This document shows positions 17,254 through 27,251 of a stretch of DNA of 64,000 bases, piece after piece. Made by a program: the position numbers and the translations under genes. Each line of letters opens with the position of its first letter. The first letter of the stretch is position 1. The notes under the pieces were generated by a model that worked only from the letters and a program-made list of their open reading frames with translations, ran no database searches and was not told the origin of the DNA. The DNA is from CAYORM01 sp964406375 (GTDB taxonomy: Bacteria > Pseudomonadota > Alphaproteobacteria > DSM-16000 > Inquilinaceae), in NCBI GenBank assembly GCA_964406375.1, contig CAYORM010000005.1:1-64000 (forward strand), in the 5' to 3' direction.

Positions 17254-18201
17254 ATGGCCGCCCTCCTCGCCCGGCGGCTGGCGACGCTGCTCCTTACGCT
17301 CTGGGCGGCGTCGCTCGTCGTCTTCCTGGTGCTCGAAGTGCTGCCGGGCGATCCGGCGCTCCTCATCCTCGGCACCGAGGCCCGGGAGGACACGCTGGCG
17401 GCGCTGCGGGCCACGATGGGTCTCGATCGGCCGGCACCGGTCCGCTATCTCGACTGGGTCGGCGGGCTCCTGACAGGCGATCTCGGCACCAGCTACACCT
17501 ATCGGATGCCGGTCGCGACGCTGATCGCCGACCGTCTCTCGGTCACCCTGCCGCTCGCCGGCCTCGCTATCCTGCTGTCGACGCTGCTCGCCCTGCCGCT
17601 CGGCATGCTGGCGGCGGTGCGCCATGGCGGCGCCGGTGACTGGGGGGTGATGGCTGCGAGCCAGATCGGTCTCGCCATCCCCAATTTCTGGCTCGGCATC
17701 CTCCTCGTGATGCTCTTCGCGCTCCACCTCGGCTGGTTTCCCGCCGGGGGCTTCCCCGGCTGGCAGGCGGGTGTCGGCCCGGCCCTGGCATCGCTCGTCC
17801 TGCCGACCCTCGCCCTCGCCCTCACCGAGGCCGCAATCCTCGCCAGGGTGGTGCGCTCGGCCTTCCTCGAGACGCTGCGCGAGGATTGGGTGCGCACCGC
17901 GCGCGCCAAGGGGCTCTCCGAGCGGCGGGTGCTGTTCGGCCACGTCCTGCGCAATGCGCTCGTCCCGGTGGTGACGCTGATCGGACTGCAATCCGCCTTC
18001 CTGCTCGCCGGCACCATCGTCATCGAGACGGTATTCACCCTGCCGGGCCTCGGCCGGCTGGCCTTCCAGGCCATCGCCCAGCGCGACCTGATCGTCATCG
18101 AGACGGTCGTCGTGCTGCTCGCGGCGATGGTGGTCGTCGTCAATTTCGTGGTCGACGTCGCCCAGCTCGCGATCGATCCGCGCCCGCCGGCAGCGCACTG
18201 A
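17254..18201 (+). CDS. ABC transporter permease, DppB/OppB type
   Basis: A 315-residue inner-membrane permease with six predicted TM segments. It starts with the typical LARRLATLLLTLWAASLVVFL TM1, then the large periplasmic loop LPGDPALLILG...MGLDRP, and has the ATPase-contacting EAA-like loop in EDWVRTARAKGLSERRVLF. It is part of the peptide-type importer operon 19 bases after the binding protein stop. The family is firm; substrate is not known. Confidence 0.95.
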   Translation: MAALLARRLATLLLTLWAASLVVFLVLEVLPGDPALLILGTEAREDTLAALRATMGLDRPAPVRYLDWVGGLLTGDLGTSYTYRMPVATLIADRLSVTLPLAGLAILLSTLLALPLGMLAAVRHGGAGDWGVMAASQIGLAIPNFWLGILLVMLFALHLGWFPAGGFPGWQAGVGPALASLVLPTLALALTEAAILARVVRSAFLETLREDWVRTARAKGLSERRVLFGHVLRNALVPVVTLIGLQSAFLLAGTIVIETVFTLPGLGRLAFQAIAQRDLIVIETVVVLLAAMVVVVNFVVDVAQLAIDPRPPAAH

Positions 18202-18205
18202 GCCG

Positions 18206-19027
18206 ATGCCCCGCTCCGCCGCCCTCACCATCGGCGCCCTGATCTGCGCGACGATGCTCGCCGCGGCGGCGCTGAGCCTCGTCTGGACCCCCTACCCTGC
18301 GGGCGGGATCGCGATCCCCGACAAGCTGCAGATGCCCAGCGCCGCGCATTGGCTCGGGACCGACCAGCTCGGCCGCGACACGCTCTCGCGGCTGATGGTG
18401 GGTGCCCGGATCTCGCTGACGGTGGGGTTGGTCGCGGTCGGGATCGGCCTTCTGTTCGGCGTGCCGCTCGGCCTGCTCGCAGCGTTCCGCGGCGGCTGGG
18501 CCGACGACCTCCTGAGCCGGGCGGTCGATCTCGCCTTCGCCTTCCCGGCGGTGCTCTCGGCGATCCTGATCACCGCCGTGCTGGGGCCCGGCACGATCAA
18601 TCCGATCATCGCCGTCGGCATCTTCAACATCGCCGTCTTCGCGCGGGTGTCGCGCAACGCCACCATCACGGTGCTCGCGCGCGATTTCGTCCGCTCCGCC
18701 GCCGCGCTCGGCCGCAGGCGGCCGGCGATCGCCATCCTGCACGTCCTGCCGAACATCCGCGCGATCCTGATCGTCCAGGCGACGGTGCAGTTCGCCGTGG
18801 CGATCCTCGCCGAGGCCGGGCTCGGCTATCTCGGTCTCGGCACCCAGCCGCCGACACCCTCCTGGGGCAAGATGCTGCTCGATGCGCAGACATTGATGGC
18901 GCAGGCACCGCTTCAGGCGATCATCCCCGGTGCCGCGATCGCGCTCGCGGTGTTCGGCCTCAACCTTCTCGGAGACGGGCTGCGCGATCGCTTCGACCCG
19001 CGGATGGCGGTGGGACGGTTCGGCTGA
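18206..19027 (+). CDS. ABC transporter permease, DppC/OppC type
   Basis: A 273-residue permease, partner of the gene four bases upstream. The DppC-type block HWLGTDQLGRDTLSRLMVGAR is at ~residue 46, and the EAA-like loop is around ARDFVRSAAALGRRRPAIA; the family ending GDGLRDRFDPR is present. Together they form the membrane channel of a peptide-type importer. No ABC ATPase gene (DppD/DppF type) follows; the next gene is on the opposite strand, so the complex must borrow ATPases encoded elsewhere or the operon is reduced. Confidence 0.95.
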   Translation: MPRSAALTIGALICATMLAAAALSLVWTPYPAGGIAIPDKLQMPSAAHWLGTDQLGRDTLSRLMVGARISLTVGLVAVGIGLLFGVPLGLLAAFRGGWADDLLSRAVDLAFAFPAVLSAILITAVLGPGTINPIIAVGIFNIAVFARVSRNATITVLARDFVRSAAALGRRRPAIAILHVLPNIRAILIVQATVQFAVAILAEAGLGYLGLGTQPPTPSWGKMLLDAQTLMAQAPLQAIIPGAAIALAVFGLNLLGDGLRDRFDPRMAVGRFG

Positions 19028-19049
19028 GGATCAGGACGCCGGCAGCCGT

Positions 19050-19544
19050 TCAGCCGCGGCCGCGCATCTCGGCGATCGGCTCGGCGTAACGCAGTTCGAT
19101 GTCCCAGGGGAAGAAGATCCAGGTGTCCTGGCTGACCTCGGTGATGAAGGTGTCGACCAGCGGCCGGCCGGCCGGCTTGGCGTAGATCGTCGCGAAATGC
19201 GCCTTCGGCATCATCTCGCGCACGATCCTCGCGGTCTTGCCGGTATCGACCAGATCGTCGATCAGCAACCAGCCCTCGCCATCGCCGACCGCCGCGTCGG
19301 GCCGCTTGAGGATGCGGCTCTCGCGCATCGCCTGATGGTCGTAGGTCGAGACGCAGACCGTGTCGATCAACCGGATGTCGAGCTCGCGCGCCAGGATCGC
19401 CGCCGGCACCAGCCCCCCGCGGGTGATCGCCACGATGCCGTTCCACCGCCGCTGGTCGGCGAGCCGCCAGGCCAGGGCGCGGGCGTTGCGGTGCAGCTCC
19501 TCCCAGGACACCGGGAAATCCTTCCGGAACGCCGTGCTGCTCAC
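19050..19544 (-). CDS. gpt: Xanthine-guanine phosphoribosyltransferase
   Basis: A 164-residue purine salvage enzyme converting guanine or xanthine with PRPP to the nucleotide. The PRPP-binding loop is LLIDDLVDTGKTA (~residue 92), with the N-terminal AITRGGLVPAAILARELDIR and C-terminal WIFFPWDIE, typical of bacterial Gpt. Translation starts at GTG 19544 (MSSTAFRKDFPVSWEEL). It converges on the ABC permease gene with a 22-base gap. Confidence 0.94.
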   Translation of the reverse strand: MSSTAFRKDFPVSWEELHRNARALAWRLADQRRWNGIVAITRGGLVPAAILARELDIRLIDTVCVSTYDHQAMRESRILKRPDAAVGDGEGWLLIDDLVDTGKTARIVREMMPKAHFATIYAKPAGRPLVDTFITEVSQDTWIFFPWDIELRYAEPIAEMRGRG

Positions 19545-19626
19545 CGTTCGATCCTCGCGCCTGCCGCTCGTCGTTCTGACTTACCGCAGCCCGCCGCGCC
19601 CTGCCAGAGGCAGAGCGGTCCCGCCC

Positions 19627-20583
19627 TCACCGCCCGTGAGGGACCGTGAAGTCGATGTCCGGCCCGACCGGCACCACCCGGCTCGGATTGATCCAGTCGT
19701 GGCTCTGATAGTAGTGGCGCTTGATGTGGTCGAGACGCACGGTCTCGGTGATCCCGGGCATCTGGTAGAGCTCGCGGGTGAACGCCCAGAGCCGTGGATA
19801 ATCGACGAGCCGCCGCCGGTTGCATTTGAAATGGCCGACATAGACGGAGTCGAAGCGGATCAGCGTCGTCCACAGCCGCCAATCCGCCTCCGTCAGCCGG
19901 TCGCCGCAGAGATAGCGCTGGTGGCCCAGCCGCTCTTCGAGCCAGTCGAGACTGTCGAAGAGGGGGCCGACCGCCCGTTCATAGGCACGCTGCGACCGCG
20001 CGAAGCCCGCCTTGTAGACCCCGTTGTTGACCGTGTCGTAGACGCGCGCATTGACCGCCTCGATCGCCTCGCGCAGCGGCTCGGGATAGAAGTCGCCCGC
20101 CGCCGCTCCGACCCCGTCGAAGGCGGCGTTGAACATCCGGATGATGTCGGCCGATTCGTTGTTGACGATGGTGCCCGTCGCCTTGTCCCACAGCACCGGC
20201 ACTGTGACCTTGCCGGAATAGAGCGGGTCGGCACGGGCGTAGAGCTCGTGAAGGCGCGTCGTGCCGTTGACCGTGTCGGGGATGACCCCCTCGCCGGGCT
20301 CGAAGGTCCACCCCTCCTCGCCCATGAACCAGTGGACGACCGACAGGCCGATCATCGACTCGAGTCCCTTCAGCCGGCGGAAGATCAGCGTCCGGTGGGC
20401 CCAGGGACAGGCATAGGAGATGTAAAGATGGTAGCGGCCCGGCTCGGCACGGAAGCCGCCCCGGCCGGTCGGTCCCGCATCGCCATCGGCGGTGATCCAG
20501 TTGCGGAACACGGTGGGCTGGCGCAGGAACTCCTCCTCGCGCGGCTCCTCGGCATGCCACCGCCCGTCGATCATCACGCCCAT
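19627..20583 (-). CDS. Glutathionyl-hydroquinone reductase (Xi-class GST)
   Basis: A 318-residue glutathione-S-transferase-fold enzyme of the YqjG/PcpF/ECM4 class, which reduces glutathionyl-hydroquinones using glutathione. The active-site motif SYACPWAHRT contains the catalytic Cys (~residue 59). The class-specific NNESADIIRMFN and YKAGFARSQRAYERAV blocks and the tyrosine-rich C-terminal helix (IKRHYYQSHDWINP) are present. It is cytoplasmic and detoxifying; nearby SoxR and exporter genes also concern redox-active compounds, although they are not in one operon. Confidence 0.95.
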   Translation of the reverse strand: MGVMIDGRWHAEEPREEEFLRQPTVFRNWITADGDAGPTGRGGFRAEPGRYHLYISYACPWAHRTLIFRRLKGLESMIGLSVVHWFMGEEGWTFEPGEGVIPDTVNGTTRLHELYARADPLYSGKVTVPVLWDKATGTIVNNESADIIRMFNAAFDGVGAAAGDFYPEPLREAIEAVNARVYDTVNNGVYKAGFARSQRAYERAVGPLFDSLDWLEERLGHQRYLCGDRLTEADWRLWTTLIRFDSVYVGHFKCNRRRLVDYPRLWAFTRELYQMPGITETVRLDHIKRHYYQSHDWINPSRVVPVGPDIDFTVPHGR

Positions 20584-20702
20584 CGCTCGCCCCTTCCTGT
20601 CATGCGCCTGCCGGCGACGCGATCGCCGCGCCGGTCACGCCTTGAATTCGCCACCCCGCACGCCGACTCTCCGATGGAGTGGACGGATCGGGACACGCAT
20701 CG

Positions 20703-20966
20703 ATGAGACCCATGGCGATCGGCTTTCTGACGGTGCTGGCCATGGCCCTGCCGGGCGCGGCAGCGCTGGCACAGTCATGCGATTTCAACGCCGAATCGGC
20801 CGCGGTTGTGGCCGCCTGGGGCGCCAAGGTGCGCGATGGCGCGATGGACCAGGCGACGCTGGACGCGATCTCGCGCCAGATCCAGGACCTGCCGACGATA
20901 CAGGCGACCGACCCGGCCGCGGCCTGCGCGGCGCTGGCCGATCTGAAACGACAGCTCGGTCTCTGA
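20703..20966 (+). CDS. Small exported protein of unknown function
   Basis: An 87-residue protein with a clear Sec signal peptide (MRPMAIGFLTVLAMALPGAAALAQS) and a mature part of ~62 residues, mostly helical, with two cysteines (CDFNAES near the mature N-terminus and AACAALADL near the C-terminus) that could form one disulfide. ATG at 20703 is chosen because it starts the signal peptide; an in-frame ATG 24 bases upstream adds polar residues. I do not recognise the family. It is divergent from the glutathionyl-hydroquinone reductase. Confidence 0.7.
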   Translation: MRPMAIGFLTVLAMALPGAAALAQSCDFNAESAAVVAAWGAKVRDGAMDQATLDAISRQIQDLPTIQATDPAAACAALADLKRQLGL

Positions 20967-21009
20967 CGGACGCGCGGCGCCGGCAGGCACGCCACGCGCA
21001 GCGGCCGCC

Positions 21010-21357
21010 TCACGTCCGGTGATACGCGTCGATCAGCGCGCGCGCCGTGCTGACGAAGCGGTTGGCCTGCCCCTTGGGTACGCCATCGATGTCGAGCGTG
21101 TTGGTCCCGCCGGAGGTCTCGACCCGGATCTTGTCCCAGATCAGCCCCTTGTCGTGCTGGATGGAGGCGAGGCGCGACAGCGGTGCCGTCTCGCGCGTCG
21201 TGACCCAGGGTGTCAGCCAGAAGCTCTTGGTTTCGGAGACGATGCCTTCACCGTCGACCGTCAGCGTGTTGGGCATCAGGAATTGCGTGAAGCGCAGCCG
21301 GAACAACGCCAGAAGGCGGCTCGTGCGGCACCGCACGGGGACGATCGGATCCGGCAT
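21010..21357 (-). CDS. Bacterial PH-domain-like protein
   Basis: A 115-residue protein whose C-terminal two-thirds read as alternating strands with a final helix: EGIVSETKSFWLTPWVTTRE, SRLASIQHDKGLIWDKIRVET, NTLDIDGVPKGQANRFV, then STARALIDAYHRT. Strand-rich with the last helix fits the bacterial pleckstrin-homology fold (YdbS/bPH type), but I am inferring the fold from pattern. There is no membrane segment or signal. Function is unknown; such domains often bind membranes or partner proteins. Confidence 0.6.
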   Translation of the reverse strand: MPDPIVPVRCRTSRLLALFRLRFTQFLMPNTLTVDGEGIVSETKSFWLTPWVTTRETAPLSRLASIQHDKGLIWDKIRVETSGGTNTLDIDGVPKGQANRFVSTARALIDAYHRT

Positions 21358-21513
21358 GGCGCAGCGTTCCTGAAGACTGTCCCCGAGCGGGACGTGGCGA
21401 TGTTAGCAGAAGCCGTAGCCCGGAGAGAGAGCGCAAGACGCGCGGCGGCGCCCAAACGGGCGCAGTCCGCCCGCGCTGGTAATCGCCTTCCTGCCCCGCG
21501 CGCCCGCTTCGCC

Positions 21514-21825
21514 TCAGGCGGCGGCGCAGCAGAAGGGCGCGACCCGGCGCAACGCGATGCCGCTCTGGGCCGCGGCCGTCTCGATCGCGACCGCCGCCTC
21601 GCAGGCCGCATCGCCCGTCCCATCCTGTCCGTCGCCGGCCTCGCGGGCGCGGAACTGGCGCGCCACCGCGCGCAGGGTCCCGGTCGCCAGCCCGCCATAA
21701 ACCGCCGGATCCTCCACCGGGGGGATCGCCGCAAGGACACGCTCGAGACGCTCGGCCTCATCCGCCGCGGCCACCTTCGCCAGCGTCTCCCGGATCAGTT
21801 GGCGGATCTCGTTCGTATCGGACAT
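21514..21825 (-). CDS. Hypothetical protein ending in a Cys pair
   Basis: A 103-residue, mainly helical soluble protein starting MSDTNEIRQLIRETLAKVA, with GGAGGAG at SD distance before the ATG at 21825. It is rich in Ala, Glu and Arg, has one Cys (AACEAAVAI) in the middle and ends in CCAAA. I do not recognise a family. It lies 113 bp downstream of soxR on the same strand and may be co-transcribed, which would suggest a redox-related role; that is only positional evidence. Confidence 0.6.
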   Translation of the reverse strand: MSDTNEIRQLIRETLAKVAAADEAERLERVLAAIPPVEDPAVYGGLATGTLRAVARQFRAREAGDGQDGTGDAACEAAVAIETAAAQSGIALRRVAPFCCAAA

Positions 21826-21938
21826 GCTCTCCTCCATCGGCTCGCGGCGACGGCGAAGGCTCCCGCGCCTACGGGGCGAAATGACGGCGCCACCCTTTCT
21901 AAATGTGTCGGCGCCGCCCGATTTCCATGAAGAGTTGC

Positions 21939-22424
21939 TCAGGAAACGCAGCGGCCGCCCGGGTCGAGGAGATGCGCCCCCGGTCCCGCTTCGCCCAGCC
22001 GGTCGCCGGCATTGCGCAGCGGGCAACGGTCGAGGGAGAGGCAGCCGCAGCCGATGCAGTCATCGAGCTGATCGCGCAACCGCTCGAGGGTCGCGATCCG
22101 CCGGTCGAGTTCGGCCCGCCACCCGGCCGACAGCCGCGCCCAGTCGGCGGCGCCGGGTGCCCGGTCGCGTGGCAGGGCGGCGAGCGCCTCGCCGATCGCC
22201 GAAAGCGGAATGCCCGCCCGCTGCGCCACCTTGATGACGGCGACACGGCGCAGGACGCTGCGCGGATAGCGCCGTTGATTGCCGGCACTGCGCCGACTCT
22301 CGATCAGCCCCTTCGCCTCGTAGAAATGCAGCGTCGATACCGCGACGCCGCTGCGCCGCGCGACCTCGCCGACCGAGAGTTCGCGCGCAGCACGCGGAAC
22401 AGCCGCGACTTCGACTTTCCCCAT
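21939..22424 (-). CDS. soxR: Redox-sensitive transcriptional activator SoxR
   Basis: A 161-residue MerR-family regulator. The winged helix-turn-helix is LSVGEVARRSGVAVSTLHFYEAKGL (split here for reading; ~residues 16-40) with RSAGNQRRYPR. The dimer helix runs ~80-120. The [2Fe-2S] cluster motif CIGCGCLSLDRC (~residues 123-134) contains all four ligand cysteines in SoxR spacing. SoxR is oxidised by redox-cycling drugs or superoxide and then activates promoters with an over-long spacer. A SoxR box lies in the divergent promoter of the ABC exporter, 22 bp upstream of this gene's start, so the exporter is the likely target. No soxS is present, as usual outside enterics. Confidence 0.95.
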   Translation of the reverse strand: MGKVEVAAVPRAARELSVGEVARRSGVAVSTLHFYEAKGLIESRRSAGNQRRYPRSVLRRVAVIKVAQRAGIPLSAIGEALAALPRDRAPGAADWARLSAGWRAELDRRIATLERLRDQLDDCIGCGCLSLDRCPLRNAGDRLGEAGPGAHLLDPGGRCVS

Positions 22425-22441
22425 CCCCGTCCCTTTCGCGG

Positions 22442-22472
22442 TTGACCTCGACTTTGGTTGAGGTCCTAGCCT
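22442..22472 (+). promoter_or_regulatory. SoxR box within a 19-bp-spaced promoter for the ABC exporter
   Basis: TTGACC (-35, 22442-22447) and TAGCCT (-10, 22467-22472) are separated by 19 bp. Between and overlapping them, 22446-22463 forms an 18-bp imperfect dyad with outer arms CCTC and GAGG; the 7-bp arms CCTCGAC and GTTGAGG match at six of seven positions. The known E. coli soxS SoxR box is an 18-bp dyad with the same CCTC/GAGG ends, placed in a long spacer. Direction and position fit activation of the downstream exporter. Confidence 0.78.
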
Positions 22473-22600
22473 CCGCGGCCGCGACTGGACAAGAAGAGAA
22501 CACGACCGTGGACGCGCATGCCGAGTTCGACCACAAGAGGGGGCCCGCCGCGAGGCTGCGCCGGCACGATGCCGGGCCCGACAGGAAGAGGCCGCATCCC

Positions 22601-24445
<1,845 letters not shown>

Positions 24446-24523
24446 ACCGGCGGGGCGCCCGCCGTTTCAACGTGGGGCCGCCTGTCGTACTGTGCGGCGC
24501 CCGGAAACCTGGATGCCCGATCG

Positions 24524-25330
24524 ATGGAATGGCTGGACCCGGTGGCGTTGCAGATCGGACCGCTCGCGATCCGCTGGTACGCGCTCGCCTATATCGCCGG
24601 CTTCGTTCTCGGCTGGCGCTACGCCATCTGGTTGACGCGGCGCGTTCCGGGACCACCGGACGCCGCCGCCGTCGACGATTTCCTGACCTGGGCGGTGCTC
24701 GGCACGATTCTCGGCGGCCGGCTCGGCTACATCCTGTTCTACAATCTCGAGCAGTATCTCGCCGACCCGATCGCGATTGTCCGGGTCTGGGAGGGCGGGA
24801 TGTCCTTCCATGGCGGGCTCGCCGGGGTGATCCTGGCAATCATCCTCTTCGCGCGGCGCCGCGGCTTCTCGCCGCTCGCCCTCGGCGACGTGGTCGCCGC
24901 CTCGGTGCCGATCGGCCTGTTCTTCGGCCGTCTCGCCAATTTCGTGAACGGAGAGCTGTTCGGCCGTCCGACCGAGCTGCCCTGGGGCATCGTGTTCCCC
25001 GCCGGCGGGCCGATGCCGCGCCATCCGAGCCAGCTCTATGAGGCGGCGCTTGAGGGCCTGTTGCTCTTCGTCATCCTCATGCCGCTGGCGCTCAGCCCAC
25101 GGGTGCGGGCACGGTCGGGCACGATCATCGGGGTCTTCCTCGTCGGCTATGGCCTCGCCCGCTTCCTCGTCGAATTCGTGCGGGAACCCGACCCGCAGCT
25201 CGGCTTCTTGTGGCTCGGGGCGACGATGGGCCAGATCCTGTCGCTGCCGATGATCCTCGCCGGGATCGGCTTCTTCCTGTTCGCGCGGCGCCGATCGGCG
25301 TCGTCGGCCCGGCCGGGCGTTGCGGGCTGA
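24524..25330 (+). CDS. lgt: Prolipoprotein diacylglyceryl transferase
   Basis: Lgt (268 residues, seven TM segments) transfers diacylglyceryl from phosphatidylglycerol to the lipobox Cys of prolipoproteins. Conserved blocks are GTILGGRLGYILFYN, GGMSFHGGLAG, and the Lgt signature GLFFGRLANFVNGELFGR with the catalytic Arg region, plus RHPSQLYEAALEG. It opens a conserved alphaproteobacterial operon lgt-midA-pgeF. Confidence 0.97.
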   Translation: MEWLDPVALQIGPLAIRWYALAYIAGFVLGWRYAIWLTRRVPGPPDAAAVDDFLTWAVLGTILGGRLGYILFYNLEQYLADPIAIVRVWEGGMSFHGGLAGVILAIILFARRRGFSPLALGDVVAASVPIGLFFGRLANFVNGELFGRPTELPWGIVFPAGGPMPRHPSQLYEAALEGLLLFVILMPLALSPRVRARSGTIIGVFLVGYGLARFLVEFVREPDPQLGFLWLGATMGQILSLPMILAGIGFFLFARRRSASSARPGVAG

Positions 25331-25346
25331 ACGCGGCGATACCGGA

Positions 25347-26456
25347 GTGTCGCTGCTCGCGCTGATCCGGGCCGAGATCGAGCGGTGCGGACCGATCGGC
25401 CTCGACCGCTACATGGCGCTCGCCCTCGGCCATCCCGCATTCGGCTACTACCCGACGCGCGATCCGCTGGGCGCCGCGGGCGATTTCACGACCGCTCCCG
25501 AGATCAGCCAGATGTTCGGCGAGTTGCTCGGCCTGTGGTGTGCCGAGCGCTGGGCTGCGCTGGGCCGGCCTGACGCAGTGGCGCTGGTCGAGCTCGGCCC
25601 CGGGCGGGGCACGCTGGCCGCGGATGCGCTGCGGGCGATCGGGCAGGCGATGCCTGCCTTCGCCCGGGCGCTGCGGCTCCACCTCGTGGAGACCAGCCCG
25701 GCGCTGCGCCGCGCGCAGGCCGCGCGGCTGGCCGCCCTTTCGGTCACCCCGGTCTGGCACGCCACGGTCGAGACCCTGCCCGACGGCCCGATGCTGCTGC
25801 TCGCCAATGAATTCTTCGATGCGCTGCCGATCCGGCAGTGGCGGCGGACGAATGGGGGATGGTGCGAACGGCGGATCGGCTGGCGGGACGGGCGTCTCTT
25901 CTGGATCGAAGAGCCCGATGCGGGCCCACCCCCAGGCTGGCCACCCTATCCCGTGCAGCCCGGCGACATCGTCGAGCATACAGCCATCGGCCATGCCATC
26001 GTCGGGAGCCTCGCCCGCCGCCTCACCCGGTCCGGCGGGGCAGCGCTGATCGTCGATTACGGCCCGCGGCGCAGCGGCAAGGGCGACAGCTTCCAGGCGG
26101 TGCGCCGTCACCGCTTCGCCGATCCGCTCGATGCCCCCGGGACAGCCGATCTGACGGCCCATGTCGATTTCGAGGCGCTGGCGGGCGCCGCCCGGGCGGC
26201 GGGTGCGGCCGTGGCGGGGCCGGTCGACCAGGGGTCCTTTCTGCGCGCCCTCGGCCTCGTCCAGCGCGGCGCCACCCTCGCCCGTGCACGGCCAGAACGC
26301 ACCGGCGCCATTGCCGCCGAGATCGAACGGCTGACCGCGCCGGACGCGATGGGTTCGCTGTTCAAGGCGATGGCGCTCCAGGCGCCCGACCTGCCGCCGC
26401 CGCCCGGTTTCCCGATCGCCGGCTTCCCGCCGCCCCCCACCGAGGACAGGCCATGA
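25347..26456 (+). CDS. MidA/NDUFAF7-family SAM-dependent methyltransferase
   Basis: A ~369-residue methyltransferase of the MidA family; the mitochondrial homologue NDUFAF7 dimethylates an arginine of a complex I subunit. Key blocks are GPIGLDRYMALALGHPAFGYY, DPLGAAGDFTTAPEISQMFGE and the SAM motif LVELGPGRGTLAADAL, then LLLANEFFDALPIRQW. The start is uncertain: GTG at 25347 is chosen, since the TTG at 25320 would overlap lgt. Its TGA overlaps the pgeF ATG (ATGA), so they are coupled. Involvement in complex I assembly is inferred from the family. Confidence 0.9.
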   Translation: MSLLALIRAEIERCGPIGLDRYMALALGHPAFGYYPTRDPLGAAGDFTTAPEISQMFGELLGLWCAERWAALGRPDAVALVELGPGRGTLAADALRAIGQAMPAFARALRLHLVETSPALRRAQAARLAALSVTPVWHATVETLPDGPMLLLANEFFDALPIRQWRRTNGGWCERRIGWRDGRLFWIEEPDAGPPPGWPPYPVQPGDIVEHTAIGHAIVGSLARRLTRSGGAALIVDYGPRRSGKGDSFQAVRRHRFADPLDAPGTADLTAHVDFEALAGAARAAGAAVAGPVDQGSFLRALGLVQRGATLARARPERTGAIAAEIERLTAPDAMGSLFKAMALQAPDLPPPPGFPIAGFPPPPTEDRP

Positions 26457-27247
26457 CCGATACCGCCGCACTCCCCGTCGACCGGGCCGCCGCGCTCGCC
26501 GCCGTGCCGGGTACGGCGCATGCCTTCTTCGGCCGGCAGGGTGGCGTGTCCGTCGGGATCTACACTGCCCTCAATTGCGGGCTCGGCTCGCGCGACGACC
26601 GCGCCGCCGTCATCGAGAACCGGGAGCGCTGCCGGCGGGCGCTGGCGGGGTCCAGGGCGGCGACGCTCGTCACCGTCCATCAGACCCATTCCGCCGACAC
26701 GGTCCGGGTCGACCGCCCATGGCCACCCGAGGCGGCGCCGGTTGCCGATGCGCTGGTGACCGACCGGCCGGGCGTGGTGCTCGCCGTGCTGACCGCCGAT
26801 TGCGCGCCGGTGCTGCTCGCCGATGGCGAGGCGGGGGTGATCGGCGCCGCCCATGCCGGCTGGAAGGGTGCGCGGTCCGGGGTGATCGGCTCGGTGGTCG
26901 CGGCGATGACCGCGATCGGGGCACGGCCGGAGCGGATCACCGCGGCGATCGGCCCGACGATCGGTCCTGCGAGCTACGAGGTCGGTCCGGAGTTTCGCGC
27001 CCGTTTCCTCGCCGATGATCCGGCGCTCGACCGCTTCTTCCGGCCGCGGCCTGGCACCGCGAAGGTGCTCTTCGATCTGCCGGGCTATGTGGCGACACGG
27101 CTGCGCGCCGCCGGTGTCGGGCACATCGAGACGATCGCCGCCGACACGCTGGCCGAGGAGGCCCGCTATTTCAGCCATCGCCGCGCGGTGCTGCGCGGCG
27201 AGGACGATTACGGGCGCCAGATCGCAGCGATCATGCTCGCCGGCTGA
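26453..27247 (+). CDS. pgeF: Laccase-domain purine nucleoside/peptidoglycan-editing protein (YfiH/PgeF)
   Basis: A 264-residue YfiH-family protein. The metal-site motifs are VTVHQTHSADTV (His), TADCAPVLLAD (Cys) and GAAHAGWKGA (His), forming the active site in the family, followed by AAIGPTIGPASYEVG. Members were called polyphenol oxidases, and E. coli YfiH edits peptidoglycan precursors while the FAMIN relatives act on purine nucleosides. The ATG overlaps the midA stop by four bases. It converges with the SMP-30 gene, only four bases apart. Confidence 0.93.
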   Translation: MTDTAALPVDRAAALAAVPGTAHAFFGRQGGVSVGIYTALNCGLGSRDDRAAVIENRERCRRALAGSRAATLVTVHQTHSADTVRVDRPWPPEAAPVADALVTDRPGVVLAVLTADCAPVLLADGEAGVIGAAHAGWKGARSGVIGSVVAAMTAIGARPERITAAIGPTIGPASYEVGPEFRARFLADDPALDRFFRPRPGTAKVLFDLPGYVATRLRAAGVGHIETIAADTLAEEARYFSHRRAVLRGEDDYGRQIAAIMLAG

Positions 27248-27251
27248 CGCG

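Noticed and set aside
19527..19546. A second EcfG-like pair, GGAAC ... CGTT, near the gpt start
   Set aside because: The spacer is 14 bases, outside the 16-17 expected, it points away from gpt and lies in its 5' coding end.
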